Shown one piece after another: positions 5,254 to 12,342 of a stretch of DNA of 20,607 nucleotides; the stretch's first letter is position 1; each line of letters opens with the position of its first letter. This DNA comes from Bordetella parapertussis (lineage in GTDB: Bacteria > Pseudomonadota > Gammaproteobacteria > Burkholderiales > Burkholderiaceae_C). The translations under genes and the position numbers were made by a program. Under the pieces are notes generated by a model. It was given only the letters and a program-made list of their open reading frames with translations, was not told the origin of the DNA and searched no databases. The stretch covers positions 1 to 20,607 of the forward strand of contig CAMDCZ010000036.1 of assembly GCA_945890735.1 (NCBI GenBank), in the 5' to 3' direction.

Positions 5254-6967
5254 GCTCAATGGCTCAGACATCCTTGTCAAAGCCCTCCAAGCCGAGAACG
5301 TCAAATACCTCTGGGGCTATCCTGGCGGCGCTGTTCTCCATATTTACGACGCGCTTTACAAGCAAGACACCATTCAACACATTTTGGTCCGCCACGAGCA
5401 AGCTGCCGTGCATGCGGCCGATGGCTATGCGCGGGCTACTGGCGACGTGGGCGTTGCCTTGGTCACGTCCGGCCCCGGCGTGACCAATGCAGTGACTGGG
5501 ATTGCCACTGCCTACATGGACAGCATCCCGATGGTGATCATCACAGGCCAAGTGCCCACGCACGCCATTGGCCTTGATGCCTTCCAGGAGTGCGACACCG
5601 TGGGCATTACCCGTCCCATCGTCAAACACAATTTCTTGGTCAAGGATGTCCGCGATTTGGTCGATGTGATGAAAAAAGCTTTCCACATCGCCAAGAGCGG
5701 CCGTCCTGGCCCAGTCGTTGTTGACATTCCAAAGGACATTTCTTTCAAAAAGACGGCTTACAACGGCTATCCAGAAGAAGTCGAAATGCGCTCATACAAC
5801 CCGGTGCGCAAGGGGCACAGCGGGCAAATTCGCAAAGCACTTCAATTGTTGCTGGCCGCCAAGCGCCCCTTCATCTACACCGGCGGCGGTGTGTTGATGA
5901 GCGAAGCCTCCAACGAACTGCGCACCCTGGTCGACATGCTTGGCATGCCTTGCACCAACACCTTGATGGGCTTGGGTGCTTACCCGGCAACGGACCGGAA
6001 ATTCTTAGGCATGTTGGGCATGCACGGTACGGTTGAAGCCAATAACGCCATGCAAAACTGCGATGTGTTGTTGGCCGTTGGCGCGCGTTTTGACGATCGG
6101 GTGATTGGTAACCCCAAACACTTTGCGCAAAACGAACGCAAGATCATCCACATCGACATCGATCCTTCCAGCATTTCCAAGCGTGTCAAGGTTGACATAC
6201 CCATCGTCGGCGATGTGAAAGATGTGCTGACAGAAATGATTGGCATCCTGCGTGAATTGGGTACCAAACCCGACCCCAAATCACTGGCCGCCTGGTGGGA
6301 AACCATCGAAGCTTGGCGTGCGCGTGATTGCATGAAATATGACCGCAACAACACCCAGGTGATCAAACCCCAAATGGTCATCGAAACGCTTTGGAACATG
6401 ACCAAAGATGCCGACGCCTACATCACATCCGATGTGGGTCAGCACCAAATGTGGGCTGCCCAGTACTATAAATTTGACGAACCGCGTCGCTGGATCAACT
6501 CTGGCGGCTTGGGGACCATGGGCGTGGGCATTCCTTACGCCATGGGTATCAAACTGGCCAAGCCTGACAGCGAGGTGTATTGCGTGACAGGCGAGGGCTC
6601 GGTGCAGATGTGTATCCAAGAGCTGTCGACTTGTTTGCAATACAACACCCCCATCAAGGTGATTGCACTGAACAACCGCTACCTCGGTATGGTGCGTCAA
6701 TGGCAAGAAATTGAATACTCGGGTCGCTACAGCCACAGCTACATGGACGCTTTGCCTGATTTCGTGAAGTTGGCTGAAGCCTATGGCCACGTAGGGATGT
6801 TGATTGAACGCCCTGAAGATGTTGAGCCTGCGTTGCGCGAAGCCCGCAAACTGAAGGACCGAACGGTTTTCATGGACTTCAGAACAGACCAAACCGAAAA
6901 CGTGTTCCCGATGGTGCAAGCCGGCAAGGGCATCACCGAAATGCTGCTCGGCAGCGAAGACCTTTAA
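5234..6967 (+). CDS. ilvB: Acetolactate synthase, large (catalytic) subunit
   Basis: This is the first common enzyme of branched-chain amino acid synthesis. It condenses two pyruvates to 2-acetolactate, or pyruvate with 2-oxobutyrate, using thiamine diphosphate and FAD. The 577-residue protein has an N-terminal TPP-binding (PYR) domain with the catalytic E55 in RHEQAAVHAADGYAR, a central domain (about 195-330), and a C-terminal PP domain whose Mg-TPP motif starts GEGS at 453-456 and ends at N480-N481. The motif has GEG where E. coli IlvI has GDG, a conservative change that I believe is usual in Burkholderiales. A ribosome site AAAGG lies 9 bases before the ATG. The gene is followed after 19 bases by ilvH and then ilvC. 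Regulation may involve the divergent promoter region and leader upstream. Confidence 0.97.
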   Translation: MESHSTELNGSDILVKALQAENVKYLWGYPGGAVLHIYDALYKQDTIQHILVRHEQAAVHAADGYARATGDVGVALVTSGPGVTNAVTGIATAYMDSIPMVIITGQVPTHAIGLDAFQECDTVGITRPIVKHNFLVKDVRDLVDVMKKAFHIAKSGRPGPVVVDIPKDISFKKTAYNGYPEEVEMRSYNPVRKGHSGQIRKALQLLLAAKRPFIYTGGGVLMSEASNELRTLVDMLGMPCTNTLMGLGAYPATDRKFLGMLGMHGTVEANNAMQNCDVLLAVGARFDDRVIGNPKHFAQNERKIIHIDIDPSSISKRVKVDIPIVGDVKDVLTEMIGILRELGTKPDPKSLAAWWETIEAWRARDCMKYDRNNTQVIKPQMVIETLWNMTKDADAYITSDVGQHQMWAAQYYKFDEPRRWINSGGLGTMGVGIPYAMGIKLAKPDSEVYCVTGEGSVQMCIQELSTCLQYNTPIKVIALNNRYLGMVRQWQEIEYSGRYSHSYMDALPDFVKLAEAYGHVGMLIERPEDVEPALREARKLKDRTVFMDFRTDQTENVFPMVQAGKGITEMLLGSEDL

Positions 6968-6986
6968 TCAGCAGGACCGCAACACC

Positions 6987-7478
6987 ATGAAACACATCAT
7001 TGCTGTCTTATTGGAAAACGAACCTGGCGCATTGTCCCGCGTGGTTGGCCTGTTTTCAGCCCGCGGCTACAACATCGAGTCATTGACAGTTGCCCCCACG
7101 GAAGACCCCAGCTTGTCCCGCATGACACTGCAAACCTCAGGCTCTGATGACGTGATTGAACAAATCACCAAGCACTTGAACCGATTGATTGAAGTCGTCA
7201 AAGTGGTGGACCTCACTGAAGGCGCCTACACCGAGCGTGAACTCATGCTGGTCAAGGTCCGTGCCGTTGGCAAAGAGCGCGAAGAAATGAAGCGCATGGC
7301 TGACATCTTTCGCGGTCGCATCATTGATGTGACTGACAAGAGCTACACCATCGAACTCACCGGCGATTTGGCCAAAAACGATGCCTTTTTGGAGGCCATC
7401 GAAACAAGCGCTATTTTGGAAACTGTGCGAACCGGTGCCAGCGGCATCGGTCGTGGCGAGCGCATATTGCGTGTTTGA
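6987..7478 (+). CDS. ilvH: Acetolactate synthase, small (regulatory) subunit
   Basis: This subunit binds the large subunit, activates it and confers feedback inhibition by valine. The 163-residue protein has an N-terminal ACT domain (H-I-I-A-V-L-L-E-N-E-P-G-A-L-S-R at 3-18, then G-Y-N-I-E-S-L at 27-33) and the C-terminal regulatory domain (about 85-160), the normal IlvH/IlvN length. The N-E-P-G-A-L-S-R loop is where valine binds in characterised members. An AGGA sequence about a dozen bases upstream of the ATG is the likely ribosome site. It lies between ilvB (19 bases) and ilvC (29 bases) and must be cotranscribed with both. The symbol ilvN is used for the same family in some genomes. Confidence 0.96.
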   Translation: MKHIIAVLLENEPGALSRVVGLFSARGYNIESLTVAPTEDPSLSRMTLQTSGSDDVIEQITKHLNRLIEVVKVVDLTEGAYTERELMLVKVRAVGKEREEMKRMADIFRGRIIDVTDKSYTIELTGDLAKNDAFLEAIETSAILETVRTGASGIGRGERILRV

Positions 7479-7507
7479 TTAGCAGCAAATTCATCAAGGA
7501 GAAAACA

Positions 7508-8524
7508 ATGAAAGTCTATTACGACAAAGACTGTGACCTGAGCCTGATCAAAGGCAAAACTGTGGCCATCATTGGTTATGGTTCACAAGGACACGCACAT
7601 GCCCAAAACTTGAACGACAGTGGCGTCAAAGTGGTGGTCGGATTGCGCAAAGGTGGCGTTTCTTGGGACAAAGTTGGCAAAGCTGGCTTGAATGTGATGG
7701 AAGTCAATGACGCGGTCAAAGCTGCAGACGTCGTCATGATGCTCCTGCCTGACGAGCAAATTGCCGATGTGTACAACAACAATGTGGCGCCCCATATGAA
7801 AACAGGCGCTTCATTGGCATTCGCCCATGGATTCAATGTGCATTACAACCAAGTGGTGCCACGCGCTGATTTGGATGTCTGGATGGTGGCGCCGAAAGCA
7901 CCGGGCCACACCGTTCGAAACACCTACACCCAAGGCGGCGGCGTGCCCCATTTGGTGGCTGTTCACCAAGACAAGTCTGGCAAAGCCCGTGATTTGGCGC
8001 TGAGCTACGCCATGGCCAATGGTGGCGGGAAAGCCGGCATCATCGAAACCAACTTCAAAGAAGAAACCGAAACCGACTTGTTCGGCGAACAAGCCGTGTT
8101 GTGCGGTGGCGCGGTTGAATTGGTCAAGATGGGGTTTGAAACCTTGGTCGAAGCAGGCTATGCCCCTGAGATGGCCTATTTCGAGTGCCTGCACGAATTG
8201 AAATTGATTGTTGACTTGATTTATGAAGGCGGCATTGCCAACATGAATTACTCCATCTCCAACAATGCCGAGTTTGGTGAGTACGTTACTGGTCCCGAAG
8301 TGATCAATGATGAAAGCCGTGCGGCCATGCGCCATGCCTTGAAACGCATTCAAAACGGTGACTATGCCAAGATGTTCATTCAAGAAGGGCGTCTCAATTA
8401 CCCGAGCATGACGGCACGTCGACGCAACACAGCTGACCACCCGATTGAAGTCGTTGGCGGCCAACTGCGCGCCATGATGCCTTGGATCGCTAAAAACAAA
8501 TTGGTTGACCAGAGCAAAAACTGA
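7508..8524 (+). CDS. ilvC: Ketol-acid reductoisomerase (NADP+), class I
   Basis: IlvC converts 2-acetolactate or 2-aceto-2-hydroxybutyrate to the dihydroxy acids by Mg-dependent isomerisation and NADPH reduction. The 338-residue length is that of the short class I form. The N-terminal Rossmann domain has GYGSQGHAHAQN at 23-34 and the cofactor loop L-R-K-G-G-V-S (46-52), whose Arg and Ser suit NADPH. Active-site residues are in place: H107 in FAHGFN, D190 and E194 in TDLFGEQ, E226 and E230 in FECLHE, and S251. The ATG at 7508 is set by a strong AAGGAG seven bases upstream; the frame is open further 5' but overlaps ilvH. It is the last ilv gene before a hairpin and pssA. Confidence 0.97.
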   Translation: MKVYYDKDCDLSLIKGKTVAIIGYGSQGHAHAQNLNDSGVKVVVGLRKGGVSWDKVGKAGLNVMEVNDAVKAADVVMMLLPDEQIADVYNNNVAPHMKTGASLAFAHGFNVHYNQVVPRADLDVWMVAPKAPGHTVRNTYTQGGGVPHLVAVHQDKSGKARDLALSYAMANGGGKAGIIETNFKEETETDLFGEQAVLCGGAVELVKMGFETLVEAGYAPEMAYFECLHELKLIVDLIYEGGIANMNYSISNNAEFGEYVTGPEVINDESRAAMRHALKRIQNGDYAKMFIQEGRLNYPSMTARRRNTADHPIEVVGGQLRAMMPWIAKNKLVDQSKN

Positions 8525-8552
8525 TGCCACGCAACCCAGGCTATTCAACCCA

Positions 8553-8584
8553 CCAAGCACGGCGAGGCATTTGCCGTTGCTTGG
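8553..8584 (+). other. Strong hairpin between ilvC and pssA
   Basis: CCAAGCACGGC (8553-8563) pairs with GCCG (8573-8576) and TGCTTGG (8578-8584), leaving a 9-base loop and one bulged T: 11 base pairs. The following bases are CTTTAGCC, not a U-tract, so it is not a classic intrinsic terminator. It could mark a processing or stability boundary that separates ilvBHC from pssA on a shared transcript. Confidence 0.5.
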
Positions 8585-8608
8585 CTTTAGCCAGGTGGGT
8601 GTGACCTC

Positions 8609-9412
8609 ATGAGCCTGCATGATTTGGACGAAGTGCCGCAAGAGTCACCCAGCAAATTGCGCAAGGGTATTTACGTCCTGCCCAATTTGTTCACCTTGGC
8701 CGCACTCTTTGGTGGTTTTTACGCCATTGTGATGGCCATGAGCAACCATTTTGAGGCCGCTGCCATCGGTATTTTTTGCGCCATGGTGCTCGACAGTTTA
8801 GATGGTCGTGTGGCACGCATGACCAACACCCAAACTGCTTTTGGCGCGCAGATGGATTCGCTGGCTGACATGGTGTCTTTTGGCGCGGCGCCTGCGTTGA
8901 TCACTTATGAATGGGTGTTGAAGGATCTGGGGCGATGGGGGTGGTTTGCTGCCTTTGTCTATTGCGCTTGCGCGGCCTTGCGGTTGGCACGTTTCAATGT
9001 CAATACCTCGGTGGTTGACAAGCGGTTTTTCCAAGGCTTGCCTTCTCCTGCGGCAGCAGCTCTTCTGACGGGTTTCATTTGGTTGGTCACTGTTTTGGAT
9101 TTGCCAAAAAGCGACTTCCAGTGGGCCACGTTCGTGTTGTGCTTGTATGCCGGCTTGACCATGGTGACCAACGTGCCGTTTTACAGCTTCAAAGATTTTC
9201 AAATGCGCAAGAGTGTTCCATTCGCAGTGATTGTGTCGATTGCGCTGGTGATAGCTGTGATCAACATCCACCCGCCCATCGTGCTTTTCAGTTTGTTCAT
9301 GGTTTATGGTGGCAGCGGGTATGCTGTTTATGCGTGGCGACGCGCCAAAGGCTTGCCCACCAGCGTCATCAGCACTTCAACAGAAGAGCCCGATGAGCGG
9401 GGTTTGCACTGA
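8609..9412 (+). CDS. pssA: CDP-diacylglycerol--serine O-phosphatidyltransferase
   Basis: This enzyme makes phosphatidylserine, the precursor of phosphatidylethanolamine, from CDP-diacylglycerol and serine at the inner membrane. The 267-residue protein carries the complete CDP-alcohol phosphotransferase signature: D62, D65-G66, A69-R70, G79, D83 and D87. Several membrane segments follow (near 110-128, 150-165, 172-190 and 205-250). This is the integral-membrane (type II) enzyme, unlike the E. coli peripheral type. The ATG at 8609 fits the family N-terminus. It lies 84 bases after ilvC, across a hairpin. In related Burkholderiales psd (phosphatidylserine decarboxylase) is often found next to pssA; it is not present here. 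The C-terminal 25 residues are polar and probably cytoplasmic. Confidence 0.93.
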   Translation: MSLHDLDEVPQESPSKLRKGIYVLPNLFTLAALFGGFYAIVMAMSNHFEAAAIGIFCAMVLDSLDGRVARMTNTQTAFGAQMDSLADMVSFGAAPALITYEWVLKDLGRWGWFAAFVYCACAALRLARFNVNTSVVDKRFFQGLPSPAAAALLTGFIWLVTVLDLPKSDFQWATFVLCLYAGLTMVTNVPFYSFKDFQMRKSVPFAVIVSIALVIAVINIHPPIVLFSLFMVYGGSGYAVYAWRRAKGLPTSVISTSTEEPDERGLH

Positions 9413-9459
9413 ACTGAGCTGGGTGAGTGAGGTCATTTCGTGTGTGATACATTCAAATC

Positions 9460-9510
9460 ATGAACACATCCAACAATTTGGCGCTACTGGTCCTTTGGGG
9501 GCCTTGGTAG
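9460..9510 (+). CDS. leuL: leuA leader peptide (leucine-rich)
   Basis: A 16-codon frame, MNTSNNLALLVLWGPW, begins with ATG 47 bases after pssA and ends with TAG. Four Leu codons (TTG, CTA, CTG, CTT, including the generally rare CTA) and one Val codon fall within six consecutive residues (7-12). It is followed 20 bases later by an intrinsic terminator and then leuA. This is the arrangement of a classical leucine attenuator. There is no Shine-Dalgarno; a possible -10 (GATACA at 9446-9451, after TG at 9443-9444) would start transcription about 2 bases before the ATG, so the leader may be translated leaderless. Confidence 0.75.
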   Translation: MNTSNNLALLVLWGPW

Positions 9511-9535
9511 CGTTCGTGCAAACCATTTCAGGCCC
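9499..9535 (+). promoter_or_regulatory. Antiterminator hairpin of the leuA attenuator
   Basis: GGGCCT at 9499-9504 (the Gly-Pro codons of the leader) is complementary to AGGCCC at 9530-9535, the left arm of the terminator. TGGT at 9505-9508 also pairs with ACCA at 9522-9525, giving about 10 pairs with a 4-base bulge. This structure and the terminator cannot form together. A ribosome at the leader stop would cover the 5' strand and permit termination; one stalled on the early Leu codons would leave it free. The ribosome model is inference; the complementarity is visible. Confidence 0.65.
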
Positions 9536-9565
9536 GTCTGCTAACCGCAACGGGCCTTTTGTTTT
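9530..9565 (+). terminator. Intrinsic terminator of the leuA attenuator
   Basis: AGGCCCGT (9530-9537) and ACGGGCCT (9550-9557) form an 8-bp GC-rich stem with a 12-base loop, followed by TTTTGTTTT (9557-9565). It lies between the leader peptide and leuA, 47 bases before the leuA start, so it should stop transcription before leuA when leucine is plentiful. Confidence 0.85.
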
Positions 9566-9612
9566 GATGCTGTCTGGTTTCGCATGCTTTGACATTTCCG
9601 GGAGTGAAAAAA

Positions 9613-11151
9613 ATGGCTGATAAATTAATCATTTTTGATACGACATTGCGCGATGGAGAGCAGTCGCCTGGTGCATCGATGACACGTGATGAAAAGTTGC
9701 GGATTGCGCGTCAATTAGAGCGCTTGCGCGTGGACGTCATCGAAGCTGGGTTTGCTGCCAGCTCTGAAGGTGATTTCCAAGCAGTCAAAGCCATTGCCAA
9801 TGCGATCACCGAATCGACGGTTTGTTCTCTCTCGCGTGCCAATGACCGTGATATTTCACGCGCAGCAGAGGCTCTGGCCAACGCCAAAAGCGCCCGCATT
9901 CACACCTTCATCGCCACCTCTGCACTTCACATGGAAAAGAAGTTGCGAATGACGCCTGACCAGGTGTTTGAGCAGGCCAAGCAATCCGTGCGCTTTGCCC
10001 GCAATTTGGTCGCTGATGTGGAATTCAGTCCAGAAGACGGTTATCGAAGTGATGTTGACTTTCTGTGCCGCGTCTTGGAAGCCGTGATCAAAGAAGGTGC
10101 AACAACGATCAACGTGCCCGATACGGTTGGTTACGCTGTGCCAGAGCTTTACGGTCATTTCATCAAAACCTTGCGTGAACGCATTCCAAATTCAGACAAG
10201 GCCATTTGGTCTGTGCACTGCCACAATGATCTGGGCATGGCTGTTGCAAACTCCCTGGCTGGCGTTCAAATCGGTGGTGCTCGTCAAGTTGAATGCACCA
10301 TCAACGGTTTGGGTGAACGCGCAGGCAATTGCTCCCTGGAAGAAATCGTGATGGCGGTTAAAACCCGCAAGGATTATTTTGGCTTGACTCTGGGTATTGA
10401 AACCCAACACATATTGGCCGCCAGTCGAATGGTCAGTCAAACCACCGGTTTTGTTGTACAGCCCAACAAAGCAGTCGTTGGCGCCAACGCGTTCGCGCAT
10501 GCTTCTGGGATCCATCAAGATGGCGTCCTCAAAGCGAGGGACACCTATGAAATCATGCGGGCTGAGGATGTGGGTTGGACTGCCAACAAAATTGTGTTGG
10601 GCAAACTCAGTGGCCGCAATGCGTTCAAGCAACGGCTTCAGGACCTGGGCGTCGAACTTGGCAGTGAAGCCGAAACAAACGCAGCATTCGCCCGCTTTAA
10701 GGAACTGGCCGATCGCAAGAGTGACATTTTTGATGAAGATATCTTGGCCTTGGTCAGTGAAGAGAGCATCTCTCAAGAAGGTGACGTGTTTGGCTTTGTC
10801 AAGTTGTCCCAACACAGCGAAACGGGTGAGCGTCCTCATGCATCGATTGTGTTTACCCATGAGGGCAAAGAGGTCGCTTGTGACTCGGATGGCAATGGGC
10901 CTGTCGATGCATCCTTGAAAGCCATTGAGAAGCATGTACAAAGTGGGGCGGAGATGGTGCTTTATTCTGTCAATGCCATCAGTGGCTCAACAGAAAGTCA
11001 GGGCGAAGTCACGGTCCGCCTTCAAAACAACGGCCGGATTGTCAACGGTGTGGGTTCAGACCCTGACATCGTGGTGGCTTCCGCCAAAGCCTATCTGAGT
11101 GCGTTGAATAAACTTCAAAGCAAGTCTGAGCGTGTCGCTGCCCAAGGGTGA
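9613..11151 (+). CDS. leuA: 2-Isopropylmalate synthase
   Basis: LeuA catalyses the first committed step to leucine, condensing acetyl-CoA with 2-oxoisovalerate. The 512-residue protein has the N-terminal TIM barrel with F-D-T-T-L-R-D-G-E-Q (8-17; R13 and D14 catalytic and metal), the metal site V-H-C-H-N-D (201-206, H202 and H204) and G-E-R-A-G-N (N239). The C-terminal domain that binds leucine for feedback inhibition follows (about 395-512). Length matches LeuA type 1. ATG at 9613 was chosen: GGGAG lies about 9 bases upstream and M-A-D-K-L-I-I-F-D is the family start; an upstream TTG at 9589 adds 8 unlikely residues. Expression is probably under the attenuator immediately upstream. The other leu genes (leuBCD) are not in this window. 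Confidence 0.97.
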   Translation: MADKLIIFDTTLRDGEQSPGASMTRDEKLRIARQLERLRVDVIEAGFAASSEGDFQAVKAIANAITESTVCSLSRANDRDISRAAEALANAKSARIHTFIATSALHMEKKLRMTPDQVFEQAKQSVRFARNLVADVEFSPEDGYRSDVDFLCRVLEAVIKEGATTINVPDTVGYAVPELYGHFIKTLRERIPNSDKAIWSVHCHNDLGMAVANSLAGVQIGGARQVECTINGLGERAGNCSLEEIVMAVKTRKDYFGLTLGIETQHILAASRMVSQTTGFVVQPNKAVVGANAFAHASGIHQDGVLKARDTYEIMRAEDVGWTANKIVLGKLSGRNAFKQRLQDLGVELGSEAETNAAFARFKELADRKSDIFDEDILALVSEESISQEGDVFGFVKLSQHSETGERPHASIVFTHEGKEVACDSDGNGPVDASLKAIEKHVQSGAEMVLYSVNAISGSTESQGEVTVRLQNNGRIVNGVGSDPDIVVASAKAYLSALNKLQSKSERVAAQG

Positions 11152-11245
11152 ACGGCAGTCACTGCAGATGATGTCAAAAGTAATTCTTTCTGATACTTGA
11201 GAAAGAACTTGCAAGTCTTTGATATTGCGTGTTTTTTTAATTAGG

Positions 11246-11251
11246 TATAAA
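11246..11251 (+). promoter_or_regulatory. Candidate -10 box upstream of pbpG
   Basis: TATAAA at 11246-11251 is preceded by an AT-rich run (seven T at 11232-11238). Candidate -35 elements are imperfect: TTGCGT at 11225 gives a 15-base spacer and TTGATA at 11219 gives 21. A TTCTTTC/GAAAGAA hairpin at 11184-11207 lies just upstream and may follow leuA transcription. The gene needs its own promoter after leuA, but this placement is tentative. Confidence 0.3.
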
Positions 11252-11302
11252 CTGGGACTCGCTGTGATCGAGACAGCTTTGCTAGGATTGATTTTGAAAA
11301 GA

Positions 11303-12295
11303 ATGTACACATCTCTGTTGGCTGCCATTTTGTCTTTGGCTTTTTTGGCTCATGTCCCAGTGGTGCAGGCCAAGACTTCCCATGCTGTCGCCACTAAAAA
11401 ATCAGCTGCCAAAGCAAAAGTCAAAGCCAAATCCAAAGCGGCTGCCAAGCGCAACCGTCTCAAAAAGTCCTCCAAAATTCGCCTCAAAGCACCTGCCAAA
11501 CCCTCTTACGGTCGATTGGCAGGCTTGCACCAAATCAATGATGAGTTGTCTTTAAAGTCGAGCGTTGCCTATGTCATCGACCAAGACACCAAAGAGGTGT
11601 TGTTCAGCAAAAACGACGACGCTGTGCTGCCTATCGCCTCGATCACCAAGCTGATGACCGGGTTGGTCATCCGTGAATCGAATTTGTCCATGGATGAACC
11701 GATCACCATCACAACCGATGACATCGATACAGAAAAGGGAAGCAGTTCACGGCTGAGGCCAGGCGTGACATTGACGCGCGGTGAATTACTGCAATTGGCC
11801 CTGATGTCCAGTGAAAACAGGGCCGCCCATGCGCTGGGTCGTACCTACCCCCAAGGATTGAGCGCTTTTGTGAGTCAGATGAATGTCAGGGCTCAGCAAA
11901 TGGGCATGCTGGACACCAAGTACGCAGAGCCAACCGGTCTTTCAAGTCGCAACCAGTCCAGCGCCAAGGACTTGGCCACATTGGTGGCTCACGCGGCCAA
12001 CGATCCCATGTTGAGCGAGTTGTCCACCTCGGCCGGCATGGACGTTGAAGTCGGGCACAAAACCTTGAAGTACAAAACCACCAATCGCTTGGTTTCCAAT
12101 CCCAACTGGGTGATCGATTTACAAAAGACTGGCTACATCAGTGAAGCGGGTCAATGTTTGGTGATGCAAGCCAAAGTAGCCGGCCGCAAATTGGTGATGG
12201 TCTTTTTGGATTCAGCAGGCAAATTCAGCCGAACTGCAGATGCTGAACGTGTCAAACGCTGGGTCGAGGCGCGCCATCCTGCCGAACATTCCTGA
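11303..12295 (+). CDS. pbpG: D-alanyl-D-alanine endopeptidase (penicillin-binding protein 7 type)
   Basis: This is a periplasmic serine peptidase of the S11 family that cleaves D-Ala cross-links in peptidoglycan. The 330-residue protein starts with a signal peptide (1-23, ending V-V-Q-A) and then a Lys/Ala-rich basic segment (about 24-66). The catalytic domain has all three active-site motifs: S113-I-T-K116, S170-E-N172 and K275-T-G277. The missing C-terminal amphipathic anchor domain and the SEN motif match PBP7 rather than PBP5/6 (DacA/C). I chose ATG 11303 because it gives a good signal peptide; an earlier start at 11219 would add a poor N-terminus. The gene stands alone between leuA and a strong terminator; the basic segment may bind cell wall or membrane, which is inference. 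Confidence 0.9.
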   Translation: MYTSLLAAILSLAFLAHVPVVQAKTSHAVATKKSAAKAKVKAKSKAAAKRNRLKKSSKIRLKAPAKPSYGRLAGLHQINDELSLKSSVAYVIDQDTKEVLFSKNDDAVLPIASITKLMTGLVIRESNLSMDEPITITTDDIDTEKGSSSRLRPGVTLTRGELLQLALMSSENRAAHALGRTYPQGLSAFVSQMNVRAQQMGMLDTKYAEPTGLSSRNQSSAKDLATLVAHAANDPMLSELSTSAGMDVEVGHKTLKYKTTNRLVSNPNWVIDLQKTGYISEAGQCLVMQAKVAGRKLVMVFLDSAGKFSRTADAERVKRWVEARHPAEHS

Positions 12296-12315
12296 TCTCC
12301 CAAAATACCTGAGAC

Positions 12316-12342
12316 AAGGACCTCAAGCAGGTCCTTTTTTTT
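12316..12342 (+). terminator. Intrinsic terminator after pbpG
   Basis: AAGGACCT (12316-12323), loop CAAGC, AGGTCCTT (12329-12336), followed by an uninterrupted run of eight T (12335-12342). It begins 20 bases after the pbpG stop and abuts the end of the convergent IclR gene. The T-run is only on the plus-strand side, so it should mainly stop pbpG transcripts. Confidence 0.92.

Noticed and set aside
6281..6919. 212-codon minus-strand frame opposite ilvB
   Set aside because: Antisense shadow, His-rich composition typical of reversed coding DNA.
7811..8641. 276-codon minus-strand frame opposite ilvC
   Set aside because: Shadow of ilvC coding sequence; no family features and ilvC is unambiguous.
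10192..10941. 249-codon minus-strand frame opposite leuA
   Set aside because: Shadow frame inside leuA with no recognisable motif.
11184..11207. TTCTTTC/GAAAGAA inverted repeat after leuA as terminator
   Set aside because: AT-rich 7-bp stem with no immediate T-run; not a convincing terminator, though it may mark the end of the leuA region.
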